NCBI GenBank assembly: GCA_007922225.1 | Contig: ML679995.1 | Location: 2,309,928 to 2,373,927 of the forward strand | Direction of reading: 5' to 3' | Length of the DNA: 64,000 nt | DNA from: Emydura subglobosa | Taxonomy: Eukaryota; Chordata; Testudines; Chelidae | In this document: positions 56,925 to 64,000 of the stretch, piece by piece | How positions within the stretch are numbered: position 1 is the first letter of the stretch | Layout: the number at the start of each line of letters is the position of its first letter | Position numbers and translations under genes: made by a program | The notes under the pieces: model-generated | Databases searched by the model: none | What the model saw: the letters and a program-made list of their open reading frames with translations, nothing else | What the model was told of the DNA's origin: nothing

Positions 56925-57085
56925 GATGGCCTTGTGGCCAAGGCGTTGGACCGTGCGTCAGTTCCTGGCTCTTCATCTCCCTTACCTATGTGTACAAGAG
57001 GGATAATGTTTCCGGTCTTCTTCTCTTTGCCGGGCTGGTCTGTTTGGACCATCGTCTCTTCGGGGCAGGGCCTGCCTCGGCCTGC
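56925..57085 (+). repeat. MIR-like SINE with tRNA-like head
   Basis: GGATGGCCTTGTGGCCAAGGCGTTGGACCGTGCG resembles a tRNA-derived A-box region. It is followed by CTGGCTCTTCATCTCCCTTACCTATGTGTACAAGAGGGATAATG, like the MIR core. Confidence 0.5.
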
Positions 57086-57419
57086 GGGGCTGCGGTCTGG
57101 GTGTGACTGTCACAGAAAGTGACGAGCGGCTGCCTGACACACTGCGTGCGCTCAGACGGAAGCCCAGCTGAAACCCCCCCTTGGAAATGTGCTTCTCGAG
57201 CGGCACTGCTGATCCGAGGAGTGACGCCGGACAGCTGGCTCCTTCTGCGTCTTTGAGGACATAAATGAACACGTTTCCAGCCCTGTGTCCATACAGCTCT
57301 GAGAGCAGGAGCTGGGTTCTCGGCTGCCCCACGTGGCGTCAGCTCGGTTCTAGCTGCTTAATTTCCACTGCTGCACAGCTTCTAATAGGAGCCTCCAATG
57401 TAGCGCAAGCGATGGGCTA

Positions 57420-57508
57420 GGCAGGTGAAATGTCCTGCTCCGTGACGCACAGGGGGTCAGGCTAGATGAGCTAAAGGTCCTTCCTGGCTTTAATCCCTAT
57501 GAATCCAC
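57420..57508 (+). mobile_element. CR1 3'-end fragment
   Basis: GTGACGCACAGGGGGTCAGGCTAGATGAGCTAAAGGTCCTTCCTGGCTTTAATCCCTATGAATCC is a CR1 3' end of the subfamily whose reverse is seen at 8.9 kb. Confidence 0.65.
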
Positions 57509-58344
57509 GGAAAAAAAGGTGTGATTTTCAGAGTGGTGTGTGTGTGTTCACGTACGCTTGTGTGTACGTGTGCTGTATTTTGCTGAATCCCACCGTAATT
57601 AGGTGTGACACCAAGACGCACCCGTGAAATATACCTTAGTGCAAGGAGGCTGTGCTAATTCCCCAGGGAGCCATGAAACTGTTTTCCTCTGGCTAGCTCA
57701 TACGTGTCTTTCATTAGGCACACAGTTAATGCTCACTATCATCTGCTGATAAGCTTCCGGTGAGGGTGGGTGGCTGATTACATAGCTGGCAATTCAAGGG
57801 CTTTTAATGTCTTTATTGTGTACTAGATACACAAACACAGCAAATATTTCCAAGAACAGAGACAAAAGGAAGGAATTAAATTGAGGTGCTGTGTTTCTCG
57901 GTCGTTTTACTGTCTGCACACAGCTGCATAATCCAACCCATAGTCGTAAAGGGGCTCTGTCGTGGAATACACCGCTTGTCTGTCTCACTTCAGTCTGCTG
58001 CTGTCTGAGGCCCAGATCCTCATCTAACTTGCTACTGACAGAGATTTCAATTAGCGGATTGCAGTCATTCCTATGGGCTAAGTGAATCTGTGCCTGCTTG
58101 TACATTTTCCACAGTTTAACATGCCCCAGGGAAAATTCCTCCCAGCACCCAGCAGGCAAACCTAAGACAAGGAGCAGCAACCGATTAAGACAGAAATCTC
58201 CAGGAGCGTTTCTAGTGTGATCTCCTTCAGAGCTGCTTCCTCTCCCCTTTGGCTAACTTCAGTGCAAGAAGAAATAACGTGTGATTAACGGCAGCACTGT
58301 ACGTATTCAAAGCACTGCGCACACAGTGATCAAGCCTCACCTGC

Positions 58345-58470
58345 CCTGCCGGAGGGAGTTATCATCATCCCCATTCAACAGCGGGTGAAACCGAGGCACA
58401 AAGTGCTGAAGTGACTTGCCCCAGGTCATAAAGCGAGTCAGTGGCAGAGGCGGAATAAGCACCCCAGGAG
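58345..58470 (-). repeat. MIR-like SINE
   Basis: TTATCATCATCCCCATTCAACAGCGGGTGAAACCGAGGCACAAAGTGCTGAAGTGACTTGCCCCAGGTCATAAAGCG is the reversed MIR core. Confidence 0.68.
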
Positions 58471-59229
58471 CTGCTGCCTCCCACGCTCCTGCTCGCTCTG
58501 CATCATCTCTCCATAGCATCCTGCGGTGGGATGGGGCGACCTGTAGCTGGAACCCAGCCCTTCACCCCCCTGGGGGTCACCTGGCAGAACACCACTTGCA
58601 GCAGTGACAAGGGGTGTGGGTCGCCAGTTCTAATCCCACCCAGGTCAGGGGCGAAGCAAAGCAAAGCAAAGCTGTTCCCAGCTGATGGCTGTTCAGTGAC
58701 GCCTGGGAAAGGCTCTGGTGGGTCTCAGGCCAGGTCTTTGGGGGACAGTTGCCCAGGTCACAGAAATCTGCTCTGTGGTTGGCACTGTCTGCTTCTCCAA
58801 TTGGCGGCAGAGAAACGAAGGAGCGATTGAGCGAACGCTCTGCCTGCCCCTGCTCTGCTCTTGCATTGGTGCTAGTCCTGGACTGGGGATGAATCGTTCT
58901 GTCTCCATGTGTTGTCAGACAAGCCCAGAAATCACTGCACTAAGTGTAGCATTGCAACTGATGACAACACATCCGTCTGGCTTAGGGTTTTAGCCTGCTG
59001 CCCATCACCCTGGTATCTGGGCACCATCCACGTACAATCGATAGCAATGGTGCTGTCTCTAGGGGACTCCGGGGAGTGGGTCAGGTCAGAACTCTCCCTG
59101 AGCTGGGTTATTACAGGAGAGCGGACATGGAGCTCGCTGTAGCGTGCAAATTTCACTTCCTTTCTTCTGTTTGCTAAGTGGCTACCAGCGGAAATGGCCA
59201 GACGAAGGTGTGATGCGACAGCCGGGGTT

Positions 59230-59345
59230 AGAATCATGGACCACAGGGTTAGCAGGGACCCCAAGAGTCATCTAGTTTGACACCCTGCCGAGATGCAGGA
59301 TTCTTCCCTTGTGTTTTCTGCCCCAGCCCCTCCCGGCTTTTAAAG
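59230..59345 (-). mobile_element. CR1 3'-end fragment
   Basis: GAATCATGGACCACAGGGTTAGCAGGGACCCCAAGAGTCATCTAGTTTGACACCCTGCCGAGATGCAGGATTC is a diverged reversed CR1 end. Confidence 0.6.
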
Positions 59346-59912
59346 GAGATGAAAGCACGTGCATTAAAGGACCACATAGAATAAGTGTGGAGCGAACGTT
59401 TTGGTAAACTGGGAAATCTGACCCAGTGGAAAAGCCGGAAAGCAAATGGGAGTGAAATGCCCGTGGACGGGGAGAGCCTGGGCCTGCTATTGGAATGAGA
59501 CGCAAGCAGAACTTCTGGCAACGGTTCCTGTGGTTTTTTTCCAGTCATTTACGAGCTCCCTCTTTGTCTTCCCCTGAGCTCTGTGGTGTTTGGCACCTGT
59601 ATCCTTTGGTTGGGGCATATTCTGATATCTGCAGGCAGGTGCAGCCAGGATGAAAGTGTCAGTCCTGCCCAGAGAGGTGGGAAAGGAGCAGGGAAGAGGA
59701 GCTCCTCCGTGTCAGGAGGCAAGCAGAGGGGCGGGACAGGGCAGGGCAGAGAGTGCTGGGCTCGGTCCTGCTTTGGTCAGACCCAACTTTCTGGGCTCCA
59801 TCCAGGGTGAGGGGGTGAAACTCTCTGGGCTGCACTGCACACGAGGTGACTCAGTGATCGAATGGCCTTAAAACCTGTCACTTTCTGAATCACTTCCCCC
59901 ACCACTGCAAGT

Positions 59913-60753
59913 GTCAGGGGTCTGGTACTGAGCGGGTCTTTTTGGGCTGGCATCTCTGGAGGAAGCAGGACCCTGAAACAGACACAGCCCCCAGAGCCAG
60001 TGGGGAGAGGCCAACTCAGGTCAGACTGATTGACAGGGTGGGCAGGCCAGTGAGGGAGCCAGGAGGGTCGGGGGAGCCCAGCCCTCCCTGTGAGCTGGAG
60101 CTGCCTGCCTGGGCAGAGCGGGCAGAGCTAAGGGGAATCCCAGAGAGCCGAGCCGAGCCAAGTCAAGCAGGAGCTGGGGCTGGAGCCGTCTGGAGCTGGG
60201 TTCAGTGAGTAGCTGGGCAGAGCGAGGGGGACCCTGGCAGTGTGCGGCTACTGCCAGAGCAAGTGTCTGACTCTGCATCCCTGCAGTGCAGCCAGGGCCT
60301 GGGCAGAGGGCCTGCGACGTGTGACAGACTGTGAACCTCCCTCACACCCCAGAAACACTGTGTGTGGTGCCCCGGGCCAGGGGCAGTGCTGGGTGTTTGC
60401 CTTTCACCTTTCTCCGCTTTTCTGAGTTTGTATTTGATTTGATTGCTGTTTGTGTAATAAATTGTGTTGCTTTGCAGTGTGTGCAGTGATCAGTGGGGCA
60501 GGGAAGTGTCCAGTACCTGGAGTGGGGACACCCTAGCCCCTGTCCTAAGGGATCACGGCAAGATTGGGCGTTGAGCCCCGGGAATCCTGCGCCCAGCCTT
60601 GTCGGGGTTACAGGGACCTCACCACACAGGAGAGTGGGAGGGGAGCCCTCGAGGTCAGGCGAGCCTCTGGATAAAGAGTGGGAGCAGGGACTCAGATCCT
60701 TTCGCTAGCCAACTCCACCGGGGCAGTGCATGAGCCAGGAAAGTTCCCCACAA
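59913..60753 (+). mobile_element. Probable solo LTR
   Basis: The block begins TGTCAGGGGTCTGG and may end at GTTCCCCACA. It holds AATAAA at about 60458 within TTTGTGTAATAAATTGTGTTGC, followed by a GT-rich stretch, as in retroviral R/U5 regions. There is no coding frame of note and no confirmed target duplication. Confidence 0.42.
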
Positions 60754-60759
60754 TAGCGG

Positions 60760-63700
60760 ACCCATTCCCCTGCTTACACAAGGCAGCCACTTCTGGCCTG
60801 GGCTGCAGCAGCTGTGTAAGGAGAACATGTGACCATGGACGCTTCATCAGGGGATGTTGAGAATCACATCTCCTTCTGGTTGAAGGTGGCCAGGGGAATT
60901 TTAGTTAGTCTTGCTCTCAGTTCCACTGGCATTAGAGTTAGACTTCCCTTCCTTCAGAGACGCTCTGGTTCTGCGTTCCCCAGAAGCTCCCAGCAATGGC
61001 TGAGGGGACTCACTCACCTGTGCCAAAACCAGCGACTGCGGTGGCCATCTCCTGCTCCTTCCCCATCCCTGGGGATTTTGCCTGCCGGCAGGTGTGCACA
61101 TCCAACCCCGGGGCAGAGCACGGGCCATGCTGTCCAGGCTACGTCATGCCAGTCTTTGCGCTGGGCTGCCCCATCCCGGCATGAGTCTGTGTGGGAGGTG
61201 CATGTGTTAGAGGGGAGCCCAGCCAGCCTTGGAGGTAGTCTGTGGGGGGCTAAGGGGTTTGTGGGAAGCCCAGCCTGCTTTGTTCACAGCTGCCCCCTCG
61301 CTCAATGGCTGGGACCCTGTTGCAAAGAATCTGAGCACGCCTGTCCTTTTGCCAAAGCCTCGTGGCGCTGTGTGCTAAGTTTCAGTGTGAATTCAGCCTG
61401 CGATGATCAGTTTCTATTCCCTGACGGCCTGCCCCTGCTTTCTTTTTACCATAAAGCGGTTACCAGCGGGGACTTCCCACTGAGAAAGAGGCTGCCCAGC
61501 ATCCATCCTTGCAGTCTCTCTTCCTAGCGGAAGCATGAACCCCAGTCAGGAAACCTGAGGAAGATTTCCCAATCAGGAGTAAACAGTGCCAAAAAAACAT
61601 CCCACGGCAGGAAATGTTTGCGGTGAAGAATTAAGCCTCGGAAGTTTCACACAGATGTTGCTGAAAGAAGCAGAGTCGCTTACCGCACTTTGTACGGAAA
61701 TGTGGCTGCCGGTTGTAGTTTATTAACGTGCCGGGGGGGTTATTAGCAGCTCACACTCCAAGTGCCAGGTGGTTTAGCCGCAACATGAGCACTGCCCAAA
61801 GGCATCTCTGAAGGGGCAGAATATGCCTCTTTGCTGCAATGATTTGTGCTTGGCATAACGTGCACGCAGATATTGACACAGAATGAGACCACTGTGGTAT
61901 CCTGGAAGGTAGCTGTTGCATCACCCAGTACCTGAAATTCTTTTTGCCATTTCAATTGGAGACATTATTCTTCACCTCCTATCCTGACACCCGTCAGCGT
62001 TGCCATGCTTTGCTAAGCAGTAGCTGTGTTCCATCGCGGCGCCGGCTGATAACGCTGCGAGGTGCAGTGATTCCTAGCTATGCGGAAAGCCAGCGAGCTT
62101 TGTTTCAGAAACCAGCTAAGGCTGTGTCACCACTGCCTCATGGAAACCCACCCGCTCCCCTGTGGGCTTTGCAGGGACGGAGCAATCTGGTGTGACCTTC
62201 GACACACGGCTTGCGCACCTGAGTCTAGGGGAGCTCCTTGCCGGTCCGGGTGTGGGAGGGGATGTCTAGGAGCCTCTGGCAGGATAAAACATCTGTACTG
62301 AAGTTCTTCTTCCCTGGATAGGCGGGGAGGTTGTCGTGGCACGTGGCCAAGACAGCTGACCACCTGTGTCCATGACCATTAAGCAGGGCAGAGATCTGAG
62401 CATCCGTCGGTGGGTTATTGTTCACGTGCGCTATGGCCCACACACAGTCATGGATTGTGCCACCCACCATTCAGGACCCCAAGTTTATAAACAGGACGAA
62501 CTCCAGCTGAGGAATGCCACAGGCCTCAGGCCACCTAGATGCTCAGGGTCCAGTGCAGATATTAGTCCCTGCGTGTGTACAGAGATCCAACAAAGCAGGA
62601 TCTCCTCCCATGTTCCACAGCTCACCTCACCCTTCTCTAATTGGCTTGATTTGTCTTCATTAAACATTTACCAGCCACAGTAAAATTCTTTAATAACTTA
62701 TGGTCCCGTGTGTTTAAATATGCGTAGATAACAAGCAATCAGCAGCGCCGGAGCCAGATGAGAGTTTGTAGAAAGACATCAGTGCTGGCTTATCACCACG
62801 GACGGCTGAGCTGTCCCAGAGGGTTGGTTGAATAAACGTAGACAAGCCTGGAAGTTTATATGAAATGATCAGGCTTTCATGGGCAGGTTTCTGTACCCTG
62901 CTGAGTGGGTGTGCACACACTGGAGGCTTGTGCACCCCTGACTGTGTGCGCATGCTTGTGAGGTGCGTGCAACCCCCTGATTGTGTGTGCACACTTCAGA
63001 GACGCGGGCACCCCTCCTGAATGGGCATGCACACTTCTGAGGTCCTCGCGCCTTCCTGAGGCACGTGCAACCCCTGATTTGCACACACACGTACCTCCAC
63101 GTGCGGGGCTGCACACGCACATTGGCGTCTCCATGCATGCAGGTAGCAGTGTGCGTCCTTTTGAAAATCTGTCCCCTGGAGCCTGCAGAACTGACGGGTC
63201 TAGAAATCTTGCCCTCCAGGCTTTCCCATGAGACTCCTGAGGGTCCCTGATTCTGGCCCAGCTGTCAATGCCATGAGAACGGGCTTGCCTGGGTTATCTC
63301 AGTGCTTCTGGCGGTACTCCCAGCGTCAAGGACACCATGAAAATGAAGAAGAAAGCGACTGGAACCTTTTATTCTCATAAAAAGCTTCAAGGTTTGGCTC
63401 ACGTGTGGAGCCAAAGTTCAGGTTGTTACGGATGCCCCAGCTGATCTAATCTAAGCTATTTATGGTCCGTCTCGAATGTCTGTCCCAGCTTTATCGGAGC
63501 CCCTTGAGACTTTGTCATGCCCAGCCTGCTATTCAGCCTTGGTGCCTGCGGCAGTTTTTAACTCTTGGTGAATTTGCTCCAAGTGCGCAGGGACATCGCT
63601 AGGCCCGGCTGGAGCAGGGGTTGCCTGCGGCCGCCTCATTTATTCCAGCCGCAGGAGGGTTTTATCGGAGCAGCTAGATGCTGCTTATCCCATGCTAATT

Positions 63701-64000
63701 GCTTTACCTCCAGCAGAGTTTTCTCCTTAGTCTCCGCTCTTAGCTAAGGGAACCCAGCCCGGCAATCGATCTGAAGGGACCGTTTGCCATCTAGTGGGCA
63801 GACGGAGTGCAGCGGTGCGTCCGCACTTGGAGCTGGAGGGGGAATTTCTAGCAGGGAGAGACACACTCGCACTAGTCTTGAGTGAGCGCGTGTGCTGTGT
63901 AGCTGTGTGGCCAGCGGGAGGGGCTAGCACCAGTGCTTAATTTGTGCCTGGGATTGGCAGGGCTGAGCCCCGGCACCTCTTCCCGCTTCAGTTCTGAAAG
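60760..64000. other. No gene seen apart from the minisatellite
   Basis: Unassigned sequence. A 232-codon + frame (60829-61527) has no recognisable domain. Confidence 0.45.
62898..63120. repeat. Minisatellite, about 38-bp units
   Basis: Five to six diverged units share CCTGAnTGnGTGTGCACACTTnnGAGGnnnGTGCAACCCC. Unit starts are near 62898, 62940, 62977, 63016, 63054 and 63074; the fifth is short. The repeats also appear as recurring CAHT/GCT words in minus-strand translations, which are not genes. Confidence 0.65.

Larger units (their letters stand above)
55770..59225. other. No gene seen
   Basis: Overlapping frames at 55823-56881 on both strands show no domain. A (TG)n stretch lies at 57534-57548 and MIR and CR1 fragments as listed. 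A (GCAAA)n run sits at 58653-58672. Confidence 0.45.

Noticed and set aside
62898..63120. CRISPR-like array
   Set aside because: The units are adjacent and diverged with no unique spacers, and the host is a vertebrate; it is a minisatellite.

Overview
The window is GC-rich vertebrate nuclear DNA, most likely from a turtle or a close archosauromorph relative. The evidence is the dense load of chelonian-type CR1 LINE fragments ending in ATTCTATGATTCTAT-like tails, MIR-like SINEs, TIR elements ending in GGCCTTGTCTACACTGG-like sequence, and gypsy/ERV-type LTRs. Intron-containing gene structure and the absence of bacterial operon features agree. The call rests on recognising repeat families by eye, not on a database search.

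Only one host gene can be supported: a complete four-exon CC chemokine on the + strand (coding exons 10876-10942, 13477-13600, 16667-16763 and 18571-18591). It encodes a 102-residue precursor that matches CCL19. All donors are GT and all acceptors AG, the phases fit, and the predicted protein has a signal peptide, the adjacent cysteine pair, two further cysteines and the NDA-x-DCC mature N-terminus of CCL19. Upstream lie a TATA-like box, a consensus AP-1 site and an ISRE/IRF-like GAAA-repeat; the first AATAAA lies about 0.8 kb past the stop. Many long open frames elsewhere are chance frames in GC-rich sequence.

Region by region: 1-4.4 kb holds a 3' CR1 fragment and otherwise unassigned sequence. 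4.4-7.7 kb has two SINE-like repeats, a CA microsatellite with an assembly gap, and a long decayed CR1 copy. 7.7-10.7 kb is GC-rich flank. 10.7-19.4 kb is the chemokine gene, whose intron 3 carries an LTR-like repeat that was itself hit by a small palindromic element. 19.4-27.6 kb is mostly unassigned, with one well-preserved CR1 3' end. 27.6-30.3 kb is a CR1 copy interrupted twice plus an opposed CR1. 31.2-39.2 kb has LTR-like blocks, a tandem repeat and a short retroelement with a hammerhead-ribozyme-like core and an 11-bp target duplication. 41.8-44.97 kb has an LTR-like repeat and a TIR element containing a CR1. 51.1-55.8 kb is a wrecked Ty3/gypsy element (minus strand) with recognisable SCAN-like gag, zinc knuckle, protease and integrase, interrupted by a TIR element and an LTR-like repeat. 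59.9-60.75 kb looks like a solo LTR and 62.9-63.1 kb is a minisatellite.

The most interesting parts are the two small elements at 17761-17918 and 39052-39233. They share a core with the tandem/inverted terminal units of Penelope-like retroelements, and both are flanked by exact direct repeats.
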